The notes: generated by a model from the letters alone, not told the origin. Shown: positions 1 through 7,790, numbered from the stretch's first letter. The stretch is 7,915 nucleotides of DNA from Chitinophagales bacterium (GCA_013297585.1 JAAFHG010000155.1:1-7915); one strand, 5' to 3'. A program made the numbers and translations.

Positions 1-686
1 AATGCACTTCCAATATAATTTCTATACTGAATTAAAGAGTCTGGTGCTGGTTTGTATATTCGAGTATTGCTAAATTCGGCTTCTTCAGAAAACTTATTGG
101 TATGCGCACAGATGTATAAACCTGCAATTAAGTCTGTACCTAAATCAATGCTATCCAATTTTTGCACTTGATAAACTTCACCAAAACGTGCCACAGACAT
201 TGTGTAAGTATTACCTTTCTTTTCTAATTGCAAAACATCAGGCCCTTTTATAGTGAGCTTAATCTCTTTCATATTTGCACCAGCAGTAGTTCTGTATTGA
301 AACGCTGTTAAACCATCACCATGAACGGTACAGGCAATAACTGGTGAGTTAGTAGCTGCAGAGCTTCTAATCATCAACCCTGCTTTGCGGTGTGGTTCGT
401 GACCTTCGCCAATAAAACGTACTTGGGTTTGCAGAATAAAATCGCCGTTTATTCTTTTACTCAAAAAAGAAAAGCTATCTCTACCAAACCAAATATTAGA
501 GCCAGAGCCTGATAGACGATAAGTTTGAGATGGTTCATGATAACTTGCAGCACCTGCAAATGCAGGTAATCCAATATCTGCGAAGCGTTCAAAAGAACCA
601 ATTTTAGAATTAGGTACTTGCGCAAATAAATTGAGAGTTAGCGAAGTGCAAATTAGTATTGATAATGTGGTTATGATTTTTTTCAT
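1..686 (-). CDS. DUF1349-like / TolB-like secreted protein, N-terminal part (3' end beyond window)
   Basis: The first 228 residues are present and the gene runs off the left edge. Residues 1-23 form a signal peptide (MKK start, hydrophobic core, cleavage likely after FAQ), so the protein is exported. Residues about 30-215 resemble the concanavalin-like DUF1349 domain: GSGSNIWFGRDSF (60-72), GDFILQTQVRF (81-91), HRKAGLMIRSS (99-109), VHGDGLTAFQYRTTAG (121-136) and LEKKGNTYTMSVARFGE (154-170). This is the usual N-terminal half of a Bacteroidota family often annotated 'TolB-like' or 'biopolymer transporter TolR'; its second half is a PD40/WD40-type propeller. The closing YRNYIGSA is the usual junction to that propeller, which is not visible here. 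The role is unknown; glycan binding or processing in the periplasm is an inference from context. It is last in the visible gene run, about 60 bp after the GH-A lipoprotein gene. An in-frame ATG two codons upstream (690-692), directly preceded by TAA, is an equally possible start. Confidence 0.85.
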   Translation of the reverse strand, partial: MKKIITTLSILICTSLTLNLFAQVPNSKIGSFERFADIGLPAFAGAASYHEPSQTYRLSGSGSNIWFGRDSFSFLSKRINGDFILQTQVRFIGEGHEPHRKAGLMIRSSAATNSPVIACTVHGDGLTAFQYRTTAGANMKEIKLTIKGPDVLQLEKKGNTYTMSVARFGEVYQVQKLDSIDLGTDLIAGLYICAHTNKFSEEAEFSNTRIYKPAPDSLIQYRNYIGSA

Positions 687-750
687 GTCCATTTAAGTGT
701 TAAATAATTTAAATATTTTATTAAAAAAGTATAAGAATTTTATTTAATAA

Positions 751-2211
751 CTATTTATCTAAGTATTTTATTAGCTCGTAAACATGGGTATTGAGCGTTT
801 TCATATTAGTCAATAATGGTGAATATGGCGCAAAAAGGCTATTTACAATACCTTTATTTGAATCTCTATTTGAAGGATCAGTTGTTAAATCTAATGGATC
901 GTTATCTTGATATGTAAACCAATGCCAGCCAACACAAGATTTGCTTTTTAATAATTCAATGGTAAAGTTTTGATAGAAATAACCTCTGTCTGTTTGGGTT
1001 GGAACATTCCAGCCAGCACCAGAATTATTCGGTAATCCACTATCCTCTCCTTTGGTATACCATTCTGTAATAATAAAAGGCTTTCCAGACCATGTAGTCC
1101 AATTAGTCATTATAGATTGTACTGGCTCCCATTTACGATAATGATTTATTGATACTACATCCATGTATTTACCAGCTACTTTAAACATTTCGGAATTATT
1201 AAGTTCCTCAGATTCTTGATTAAAGCGACAGCCTAAATACAGGTGATTCGAATCGTATTTACGAATAGCATCAGATACTTTTTTAACATACGTTTCAAAA
1301 TAAAAACCTGTGAAAGCTAGCCTGTCAGCATCGTTAACATCAGATAAGCTTGCACTAAACCCTTTGCGAGTATCTAACCATTTTTTTGCTGCTATATAGC
1401 CTGGTTCTGTAGTTCCCAAATATTTCAAGTGTCTATCGAGAGCATCGTTTTTCCAAGGCAATTCATTATCAGTAAAATAACCCAGTAGATTTTTATCTAA
1501 AGCATATTTAGCAATAGGTGCAATTGAACTCTCTACATAGGTATCAAATTGAGGGTCAAAAACCATTGCCAAATCATATCTGTAACCTTGCCAACCATAT
1601 GTACCCGCAGGATAAACACCACCTGGATATTTTTTTATATCCTGCGATTTGAAAGCCCCCATTGGGTTTACAATAACAGTATATACTAGTGGCTTTGAAG
1701 ATTGCCTAATTGCATCTACATTAGACCATGCACCCACACCATTGAAACCATTATCTCTTAATAACTGACTTTCCTGGTTTGCCCAATTTGCTGTAGTACC
1801 ATATTTAGATGTAAGTGCTGCTTTTTGCCCAGTCGATCCGCCTGGAGTAAAAACTGCTACTCCTTTATGAATAAAAGGGTAGCCTTCTGGATCAACAATC
1901 CACCAACGATCTGCCTTTTTCTCAACTCTAAAATAACCAGAAGCAGTTGCTTGATTTACTTTCCAACTACCATATGTATTTATTTCAGGATCGGTAGTAT
2001 AAATAAAACCAGGCAGCTTATCAATAGTTTTTGCTGTATATGTACCCCAAGATGTACTTAATGAATTGGTTCTTGCCTTTACTTGATAATAAGCAGTACT
2101 TACGGGTGGAGGAATGACCGTAGGTGTAGTTTGAGCTTCTGTCTTTTTGCAAGATGAATTAGCAATTAACATAAGCAATAATGCTGCAAAAGATGTTTTT
2201 TGCATTTTCAT
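751..2211 (-). CDS. Lipoprotein glycoside hydrolase, clan GH-A-like (agarase-like)
   Basis: This 486-residue protein starts with a lipoprotein signal peptide: a hydrophobic stretch at 8-17, then ANSSC with the lipidated Cys at 21. A Thr/Pro-rich linker follows (about 24-40). The catalytic region begins with GYFRVEKKADRWWIVDPEG (92-110), an opening shared by agarase-like (GH50-type) and other clan GH-A TIM-barrel enzymes. LLRDNGFNGVGAWSN (150-164) fits an early barrel strand. LGYFTDNELPW (243-253) offers Glu250 as acid/base, and IITEWYTKG (380-388) offers Glu383 as nucleophile; NHY (356-358) and GWHWF (428-432) fit late barrel loops. The layout implies a retaining glycosidase, but that and the residue roles are inferred, not shown. 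The exact CAZy family is unclear and agar need not be the substrate. The Cys is followed by KKTEAQ, without the acidic pair of the known surface-export signal, so surface display is uncertain. It lies 45 bp after the aldo-keto reductase gene. Met3 is an alternative start. Confidence 0.8.
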   Translation of the reverse strand: MKMQKTSFAALLLMLIANSSCKKTEAQTTPTVIPPPVSTAYYQVKARTNSLSTSWGTYTAKTIDKLPGFIYTTDPEINTYGSWKVNQATASGYFRVEKKADRWWIVDPEGYPFIHKGVAVFTPGGSTGQKAALTSKYGTTANWANQESQLLRDNGFNGVGAWSNVDAIRQSSKPLVYTVIVNPMGAFKSQDIKKYPGGVYPAGTYGWQGYRYDLAMVFDPQFDTYVESSIAPIAKYALDKNLLGYFTDNELPWKNDALDRHLKYLGTTEPGYIAAKKWLDTRKGFSASLSDVNDADRLAFTGFYFETYVKKVSDAIRKYDSNHLYLGCRFNQESEELNNSEMFKVAGKYMDVVSINHYRKWEPVQSIMTNWTTWSGKPFIITEWYTKGEDSGLPNNSGAGWNVPTQTDRGYFYQNFTIELLKSKSCVGWHWFTYQDNDPLDLTTDPSNRDSNKGIVNSLFAPYSPLLTNMKTLNTHVYELIKYLDK

Positions 2212-2256
2212 ATAGCGACTTTTTTCAAAGTAAATTAATATATTTTATAATCTTTA

Positions 2257-3252
2257 TTACTTCAGAATTTCATTAATCTGCATCAATTCCTCAGCAGTAA
2301 ATACATAATTATTAAGCCCAGCTATTGAATCCAGCAGCTGTTCGGGCCTACTTACACCTACCAATACTGAGGTAATACGAGTATCTTTTAGAATCCACAT
2401 TAATGCCATTTGCGCTAAATTTTGCCCACGCCTTTTTGCAATTTCATTTAATGCACGTACTTTACTTATTGTGTCTTCTGATACTTGGTCTTCTTCAATG
2501 GCTCCATTACCACGATGGCTTGCAGCTCTTGAACCTTCTGGTATACCATTCAAATATTTATTAGTTAATAAGCCTTGTGCCAATGGTGAAAAAGAAATAC
2601 AGCCAACACCGTTATCTTCTAAAACATCCAACAGGCCATGCTCAACCCAGCGATCAAGCATAGAATATTTTGGTTGATGAATTAAACAAGGTGTACCTAA
2701 ATCTTTTAGAATTTTAATTGCCTTCGCAGCCTCTACGGGCTGGTAACTAGATATACCTACATATAAGGCTTTACCTTGACGAACCATCAAGTCTAGCGTG
2801 CCCATAGTTTCCTCTAAGGGTGTATTGGGGTCAGGACGGTGATGATAAAAAATGTCCACATAATTAAGCCTCATGCGTTTCAAGCTTTGATCTAGACTTG
2901 CTGTTAAATATTTTTTAGAGCCCCAATCACCATAAGGCCCAGGCCACATACCCCAACCAGCTTTGGTTGAAATGATTAATTCATCACGATATGGAACGAA
3001 ATCATCTTTGAATATTTTTCCAAAATTATCTTCTGCCGAGCCAGCAGGTGGCCCATAATTATTGGCTAAATCAAAATGTGTGATGCCATTATCGAAAGCA
3101 GTATGTAAAATTTTACGTGCATTTTCTAGCACATCTATATGTCCGAAATTGTGCCAAAGCCCTAGTGAGATGGCTGGCAACATCAATCCACTTTTCCCAC
3201 ACCTACGATATTCCATTGTATCATATCTTTTATCGTTTGGCAAGTATTGCAT
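2257..3252 (-). CDS. Aldo-keto reductase, YghZ/GprA (AKR14) type
   Basis: A 331-residue NADPH-dependent aldo-keto reductase closely resembling E. coli YghZ, which reduces L-glyceraldehyde 3-phosphate and methylglyoxal-like carbonyls. Shared landmarks are YRRCGKSGLMLPAISLGLWH (15-34), ITHFDLANNYGPP (57-69), ELIISTKAG (91-99), YVDIFYHHR (131-139), GKALYVGISSY (160-170), GCISFSPLAQGLLTNKYLNG (217-236) and the cofactor-phosphate region VGVSRPEQL (298-306). The catalytic tetrad is complete: Asp61, Tyr66, Lys97 and His138. Length and N-terminus match E. coli YghZ from the first residue (xxLPNDKRYDTMEYR versus xxLANPERYGQMQYR), which supports this start over Met13. There is no signal peptide, so it is cytoplasmic. 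It follows the DUF336 gene by 23 bp and precedes the GH-A lipoprotein gene. Its physiological substrate in this locus is unknown: it could reduce or oxidise a sugar-derived carbonyl, or detoxify reactive aldehydes formed during rapid glycolysis. Confidence 0.93.
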   Translation of the reverse strand: MQYLPNDKRYDTMEYRRCGKSGLMLPAISLGLWHNFGHIDVLENARKILHTAFDNGITHFDLANNYGPPAGSAEDNFGKIFKDDFVPYRDELIISTKAGWGMWPGPYGDWGSKKYLTASLDQSLKRMRLNYVDIFYHHRPDPNTPLEETMGTLDLMVRQGKALYVGISSYQPVEAAKAIKILKDLGTPCLIHQPKYSMLDRWVEHGLLDVLEDNGVGCISFSPLAQGLLTNKYLNGIPEGSRAASHRGNGAIEEDQVSEDTISKVRALNEIAKRRGQNLAQMALMWILKDTRITSVLVGVSRPEQLLDSIAGLNNYVFTAEELMQINEILK

Positions 3253-3275
3253 CGTTTAATTTTTAAGTGTATTTA

Positions 3276-3725
3276 TTAAAATTGTTCTGCTTCAGCTAAT
3301 GCCTTTTCCATTATTTCAAGGTCTGTAACACCTCTAAAGCCACTAAAACCTACGGCTAGTTTACTGCCATTTTTCATGGTTAATGGTTGCCCACCTTGCC
3401 AGCCAATTAAATCTGGAGCTTCAATACCATTACCATTCTCATCAAGTTCTTTATTAAAAACCATTCGTTCGTAATCACCCGTTTTTACACCAGTAAGCCA
3501 CACTTGACTTGCTTTTGTCCAAGCCACTTTGTACGACTGCCTTAATCTTGAATTATTAGTGCCAAACATTTTACCATGCACCAATCCGTTTTCATCAATA
3601 ATGCAGGCAGCTACGTTGCCATTAGAAATACTTTTATCAGCAGGAACGTCCATATAAACAGGTATCAGCTTTTCAATTTCATCAAATACTTTGCTGATGA
3701 TGAGTTGGGTTTTATTGTTTGCCAT
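3276..3725 (-). CDS. GlcG/HbpS-family (DUF336) protein
   Basis: A 149-residue single-domain protein of the DUF336 (GlcG/HbpS-like) fold. Family-like segments are NVAACIIDENGLVHGKMFG (37-55, the usual central strands with 'VDENG'), SRLRQSYKVAWTKASQVWLTG (59-79, the helix that in relatives reads '..A..KA.TA'), and GGQPLTMKNGSKLAVGFSGF (111-130, the C-terminal GG-P---xG--xG--G-SG pattern). A helix at 134-147 (DLEIMEKALAEAEQ) closes the fold. Some relatives bind haem or its degradation products, and GlcG is encoded in the E. coli glycolate operon; no enzymatic activity is established for most members. An acidic, Gly/Asn-rich insert (DENGNGIEAPD, 95-105) before the GG motif is noteworthy. There is no signal peptide, so it should be cytoplasmic, unlike its glycosidase neighbours. 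It sits 51 bp after GH3 and 23 bp before the aldo-keto reductase, which suggests co-transcription and perhaps a joint redox or carbonyl-handling role; that link is inference. Confidence 0.82.
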   Translation of the reverse strand: MANNKTQLIISKVFDEIEKLIPVYMDVPADKSISNGNVAACIIDENGLVHGKMFGTNNSRLRQSYKVAWTKASQVWLTGVKTGDYERMVFNKELDENGNGIEAPDLIGWQGGQPLTMKNGSKLAVGFSGFRGVTDLEIMEKALAEAEQF

Positions 3726-3776
3726 TCTAGTTATTTGTGGTTGTTATTGGAAGTATTTTAAATAAACTGGTGATGT

Positions 3777-6005
3777 TTAATCAACCAATTCAAACTTTAT
3801 TTTTTGATTGTTAATGCTGATGTAGAAGTCGCCACTTTCTAATACACGGTTACCATTTGCATCAGGAAAACTTAAATCCCTCATTGGGTCAATCTCAAAC
3901 TTGAAAGTCATTTTCTCACCTACTTTCAACGTTTTCTTTTCAAAAAACTTCAACTCTTTCATGGGTCTTGTAATAGAAGCTACCGGGTCTGAAATAAACC
4001 ACATCACTGTTTCTTTGCCATCCATATTGCCTGTATTGGTTATATTGATTTGAGCAGTGAGTTTTTGATTTTTTTTGATGGTTTTGCTAGATATTTTCAC
4101 ACTATCGTAAGAAAACGTGGTATAGCTTAACCCATGACCAAACCAATATTTTGGCTCACTAGAAATATCTTGATATCCACCCAATTTTGGACGAGCAGAC
4201 TGACGCATATTGTAGTAAGTAGGAATTTGACCAGTAGTTAATGGAAATGTAATTGCCAGCTTTCCTGAAGGATTTAAACGGCCAGAAACCAAACCAGCAA
4301 CAGATGAGCCGCCTGCAATACCTGGTTGCCAAATTTCTAAAATTGCGTCAGATAATGTATCAAGTTTACCCAATTCTACAGGTCTTCCACTTGATAATAA
4401 TAAAACGATAGGCTTGCCAGATTTTTTTAAATAACTCACTAACCGTTCTTGAATAGCAGGCAATGCAATGGTAGAGCGAGAAGCATTTTCACCGCTCCAT
4501 TTTTTCATTTCGCCCATACACAATACCACAACATCAGATTGTTGTGCCACTGCTAAAGCTGCTTCAAAATCAGCTTCATTGATACCATCGAAATCGCAGC
4601 CTTTTGCGTAAAGAATATTGGCTTTGCCTTTGTATTCCTTTTCAAAGCCTTCATAAATAGTTTCAACAACATCGGCAATACCTTGACCTTCCCAAGAACC
4701 CATTAAATCAACTTTATTCTTTGCCAAAGGACCAATCAAAGCAATGTTTTTAACATCTTTAGAAACTGGTAAAGCATGTTGTTTATTTTTCAACAAAACC
4801 ATCGATTCTTCTGCCAATCTTGCCGCAATGGCCATGCTTTCTGGCTGATAGTAGCGATCTTTTTCTGATAGTTCTTCTACATAAGGTTTATCGAATAATC
4901 CAAGGCGAAATTTGATGCGTAAGATTCTTCTTACGGCTTCATCTATTTTTGCTATTGGAATCTTATTTTCTTTTACAAGTTGTTCTAGATTTTCTACGTA
5001 TACATTATCCACCATATCCATTTCAACACCAGCCATAAATGATTTTAGCGTAGCTTCTTTGTTGTCTTTGGCAAAGCCCTGTGGTATTAAATTAATTACA
5101 GAGCCCCAATCTGAAACCACAAAACCATCATGCTTCCAGCGTTTTTTTAAAATATCAGTTAAGGTATAAGGATTGGCAGATGCAGGAATACCACTGATGT
5201 CATTAAAACCACTCATTAAAGTAGCGGCACCAGCTTTTACGCCAGCTTCGTAAGGCGGCATAAAAGTTTCCCAAAGCGTTTGTGCAGATACATCTGCATA
5301 ACGATAATCTCTACCGCCTTCTGAAAGGCTGTAACCGATGTAATGTTTTAAACAAGCAGCAATAGAATAAGGGTCTGATAAACTTTTACCTTGATACCCT
5401 TTTACAGATGCAACAGAAAACATAGAATTGGTATAAGTATCTTCACCATAACCTTCTGAAACCCTGCCCCAACGGGCATCACGAGCCACATCTATCATGG
5501 GTGAAAACGTCCAATCAACACCAGATAACCTTGATTCTTTGGCTGCTACTGCACAGGCTTGTGTTACTAATTCTGTGTTAAACGAACAGGCTTGTGCCAA
5601 TGGAATGGGATACACTGTTCTGTAACCATGTATGACGTCAAAGCCCATTAAAATAGGAATACCTAAACGAGATTCGTTAATGGCTTTACGCATAATATCG
5701 TTACGATAAACTGGACTTATACTGCGATAAATAAGCGAGCCAATTTCAGGTCGTACTGCTTTTTTACTAGCTTCAATATTATTTTCATTGGCGTTTTTAC
5801 CGTAAGTCCATTGGTTGGTTTGAAGAATTTTTTCTTCTAGAGTCATACGCTTTAGAAGGTCTTTAATTCTCTGTTCTATGGGTAAGCTCTTGTTCTTATA
5901 TGGCAAAACCGTTGCTTGTGCCAAAGCAGTTATAACTATGGTTGATGATAACACAAAAGAGACAGCAAGAATGGTTAGTTGTTTATAAAAACTAGTCTTA
6001 ATCAT
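3777..6005 (-). CDS. GH3 beta-glycosidase, BglX-like (probable beta-glucosidase)
   Basis: This 742-residue exported enzyme has a signal peptide at 1-29 (cleavage probably after ITALA). Domain 1 is the GH3 TIM barrel, about 40-370: MTLEEKI (54-60), GFDVIHGYRTVYPIPLAQ (121-138), PMIDVARDARWGRVSEGYGED (169-189), KHYIGY (220-225) and GFVVSDWGS (294-302). Asp299 is the expected nucleophile, and Asp124, Lys220 and His221 are expected to hold the -1 sugar. Domain 2 is the alpha/beta sandwich, about 395-590: SMVLLKN (401-407), LMGSWEGQGIAD (434-445), and GEMKKWSGENASR (498-510), where Glu506 aligns with the acid/base of BglX. A fibronectin III-like domain ends the protein, about 645-740. Length and order match periplasmic BglX. 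The enzyme should release terminal non-reducing beta-linked sugars from oligosaccharides imported by SusC/SusD. Glucose specificity is inferred from the BglX similarity; xylosides remain possible. It is the first gene after the terminator that closes susCD. Confidence 0.93.
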   Translation of the reverse strand: MIKTSFYKQLTILAVSFVLSSTIVITALAQATVLPYKNKSLPIEQRIKDLLKRMTLEEKILQTNQWTYGKNANENNIEASKKAVRPEIGSLIYRSISPVYRNDIMRKAINESRLGIPILMGFDVIHGYRTVYPIPLAQACSFNTELVTQACAVAAKESRLSGVDWTFSPMIDVARDARWGRVSEGYGEDTYTNSMFSVASVKGYQGKSLSDPYSIAACLKHYIGYSLSEGGRDYRYADVSAQTLWETFMPPYEAGVKAGAATLMSGFNDISGIPASANPYTLTDILKKRWKHDGFVVSDWGSVINLIPQGFAKDNKEATLKSFMAGVEMDMVDNVYVENLEQLVKENKIPIAKIDEAVRRILRIKFRLGLFDKPYVEELSEKDRYYQPESMAIAARLAEESMVLLKNKQHALPVSKDVKNIALIGPLAKNKVDLMGSWEGQGIADVVETIYEGFEKEYKGKANILYAKGCDFDGINEADFEAALAVAQQSDVVVLCMGEMKKWSGENASRSTIALPAIQERLVSYLKKSGKPIVLLLSSGRPVELGKLDTLSDAILEIWQPGIAGGSSVAGLVSGRLNPSGKLAITFPLTTGQIPTYYNMRQSARPKLGGYQDISSEPKYWFGHGLSYTTFSYDSVKISSKTIKKNQKLTAQINITNTGNMDGKETVMWFISDPVASITRPMKELKFFEKKTLKVGEKMTFKFEIDPMRDLSFPDANGNRVLESGDFYISINNQKIKFELVD

Positions 6006-6121
6006 ATTTAGTTTAATTAATAAAGGCTTTCGCCGCGCTATGATAAAAGCTGAATTGATTGAAACTGATGCAATGTGGGACGCAACAAGAGCTAAATAAC
6101 ATTGTTACAAATTGCTTACAT

Positions 6122-6159
6122 AAAAAAATTCTGGGCTGATAGCGTGTACCAACCCAGAA
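6122..6159 (-). terminator. Rho-independent terminator after susD
   Basis: Read on the minus strand, positions 6159-6129 form a 12-bp stem (TTCTGGGTTGGT against ATCAGCCCAGAA, all paired, with two G-U pairs) around a 7-base loop (ACACGCT). Seven consecutive T residues follow (6128-6122). The stem begins ten bases after the susD stop codon. This is a textbook intrinsic terminator, and it should end most transcripts coming from susC/susD before GH3. No T tract follows the stem on the plus strand, so it acts in one direction. Confidence 0.92.
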
Positions 6160-6169
6160 AATATACCCC

Positions 6170-7765
6170 TTAATAACCCGTGTTCTGAGGAAAATTAGGT
6201 GCCATTAAATCTATTTGGCCTTGTGGTATTGGCCAACGCACCATGTGTGTCAACATTGGAAATACGGCTTCATTTGATTTAGCACTTCCGAAAGTATGAT
6301 ATTGATTTACTTGAGATACTAAAACGCCCATTCTTTTTAACAAGAACCAACGGCCGCCTTCGAATGCTAGCTCTCTTGCTGACTCGTCTAGTATGGTCTG
6401 CTGATCGATAGTTGTAAAATTTGGCATACCTGCCCTAGCCCTTATACGATTGATGTAGTTGAGTGCTGTTGTATTTGTAGGATTATTTGTCATTCTCCAA
6501 TGAGCTTCTGCACCCATCAATAGAGTTTCTGCTAAGCGATAGGCAATTACATCTTTAAAACTACCTGCACGACCATCTGGCTTAGTAAAATCTTGGAATT
6601 TTTTAACACTCCAATGGTATTGCCTATAGTTACCACCTGCTGCTGCACTACCACCAGGGTATGAAGATTGAGGCAATTTTAAACCATAATAAGCAGACCC
6701 TGGCTTGTTACCAATAACTGTATCAGGATAAAAATAAGCACTAAAACGTTTATCGGGTGAAAGACCTGTTGACTCAACCCAACCTAATAATCTTTTTAGA
6801 TAAAAATTAGGAGTTGTCCATGCAAAAGAATTGCCTCCCCAATTATTATCTTCAATCATATGTCCACCTGGCATTTCATAATAACGAGCAGTAAAAACAG
6901 CTGATAAAATATGTTGGTTACCACCTGCCAATGCATCGTTGCCACCTAAAACCTCATCCATTTGGTATGTAAATAGCGACTCTTTATGGTTTACATCGGC
7001 AGCAAAAACTTTATCAACTGCTTGTAAGCTGTAGCCACCATTGTTAATAACTGCATCGCACTGGGCTGCCATTGTAGCCCAATCGCCTTGCCAAGCCGCA
7101 ACCTGCGCACGAAGGTGGCGAGCTAAGCCTTGACTTACCTGACCAAATTTTGCCGTGTAAGGTAAGTTAGCTATGGCGTAGTCAAGATCGAAATTAATTA
7201 AGCCCAATACCTCTTCTTTTGTGGCTGGCTTAAATACTTGTGGATCGAAAGCATTAGTAACATCTGTAGGTATGGTATCTATCAAAATATTATCGTATAA
7301 CTGCCAAAGCTTAAAATAAGTCATTGCTCTTATTACCTTAGCTTCTGCAATTAGTTTGGCCTTATTTGCAGGTACAGCAAAGTTAACTGTAGCGGCTTTG
7401 GTGATAACAGCACTTGCCCTATCAATTAATTGATAACCAGACGTCCATTTACCCGCAGGGAAAGCTGTTGGGGTCATGGCAGCTTTATAAATTTGGGCGT
7501 CATTAAAGGTTCTAGTGCAGCCTAAATCATCTGCACAGTATAACCACAAATTATTTTGTGTTAATGCATTTGCATCGCTTACCCTTTCGTAAGTGCGTTG
7601 TAAATTATACAAAGCGCCTAATCCAACGGTTAACCCTGCTTCATCTTTATAAATAACATCGGAGCTGATTTGTGTAAAATTTTCCTCCGTAAGCCATTTT
7701 TTACAAGAGGTATTGAGTAATACTATTCCTAAAGCGCAAATAGCAATTTTATATATATTTTTCAT
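6170..7765 (-). CDS. SusD/RagB-like outer-membrane glycan-binding lipoprotein
   Basis: A 531-residue SusD homologue. Residues 1-20 are a lipoprotein signal peptide ending LLNTSC, with the lipidated Cys at 21 followed by KKW as in many SusD proteins. The N-terminal SusD-like domain includes AEAKVIRAMTYFKLWQLYDN (140-159), the characteristic TPR helix pair. The C-terminal RagB/SusD domain includes YRLAETLLMGAEAHWRM (409-425), YINRIRARAGMP (437-448), DESARELAFEGGRWFLLKRMG (460-480), and the typical ending WPIPQGQIDLMAPNFPQNTGY (511-531). The protein caps the SusC transporter outside the outer membrane and binds oligosaccharides. Aromatic-rich stretches (about 289-330 and 378-392) may hold the binding site, but the ligand cannot be read from sequence. 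The chosen start is the Met directly before the KNIYKIAIC signal sequence. An in-frame ATG 24 codons upstream would put an arginine/lysine-rich leader ahead of the signal peptide and overlap susC, so it was rejected. Confidence 0.95.
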   Translation of the reverse strand: MKNIYKIAICALGIVLLNTSCKKWLTEENFTQISSDVIYKDEAGLTVGLGALYNLQRTYERVSDANALTQNNLWLYCADDLGCTRTFNDAQIYKAAMTPTAFPAGKWTSGYQLIDRASAVITKAATVNFAVPANKAKLIAEAKVIRAMTYFKLWQLYDNILIDTIPTDVTNAFDPQVFKPATKEEVLGLINFDLDYAIANLPYTAKFGQVSQGLARHLRAQVAAWQGDWATMAAQCDAVINNGGYSLQAVDKVFAADVNHKESLFTYQMDEVLGGNDALAGGNQHILSAVFTARYYEMPGGHMIEDNNWGGNSFAWTTPNFYLKRLLGWVESTGLSPDKRFSAYFYPDTVIGNKPGSAYYGLKLPQSSYPGGSAAAGGNYRQYHWSVKKFQDFTKPDGRAGSFKDVIAYRLAETLLMGAEAHWRMTNNPTNTTALNYINRIRARAGMPNFTTIDQQTILDESARELAFEGGRWFLLKRMGVLVSQVNQYHTFGSAKSNEAVFPMLTHMVRWPIPQGQIDLMAPNFPQNTGY

Positions 7766-7790
7766 TCGTTGTTTTTTAAATAATACGAGG

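Noticed and set aside
718..750. 8-bp inverted repeat TTATTAAA/TTTAATAA just after the GH-A lipoprotein stop
   Set aside because: The stem is entirely A/T with a 17-base loop; it is too weak for a terminator and expected by chance in such AT-rich DNA.
3408..3446. EF-hand or dockerin-like calcium loop in the DUF336 protein
   Set aside because: The spacing is off: the hydrophobic residue is at position 7 not 8, and the acidic residue at position 12 is missing.
4912..5169. Plus-strand open frame of 85 codons inside GH3
   Set aside because: It lies antisense to a well-conserved GH3 barrel region and has no recognisable domain. The same holds for the other plus-strand frames at 1825-2061, 2471-2677, 3062-3259 and 3576-3761.
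6020..6040. GGC-GAAA-GCC mini-hairpin (GNRA-type loop) in the GH3 leader
   Set aside because: A three-base-pair stem alone is not evidence of a riboswitch or regulatory RNA, and no wider structure was found.
6085..6115. Short near-palindrome around TTGTAACAA upstream of GH3, considered as an operator
   Set aside because: The arms are only four bases and there is no second copy elsewhere in the window.
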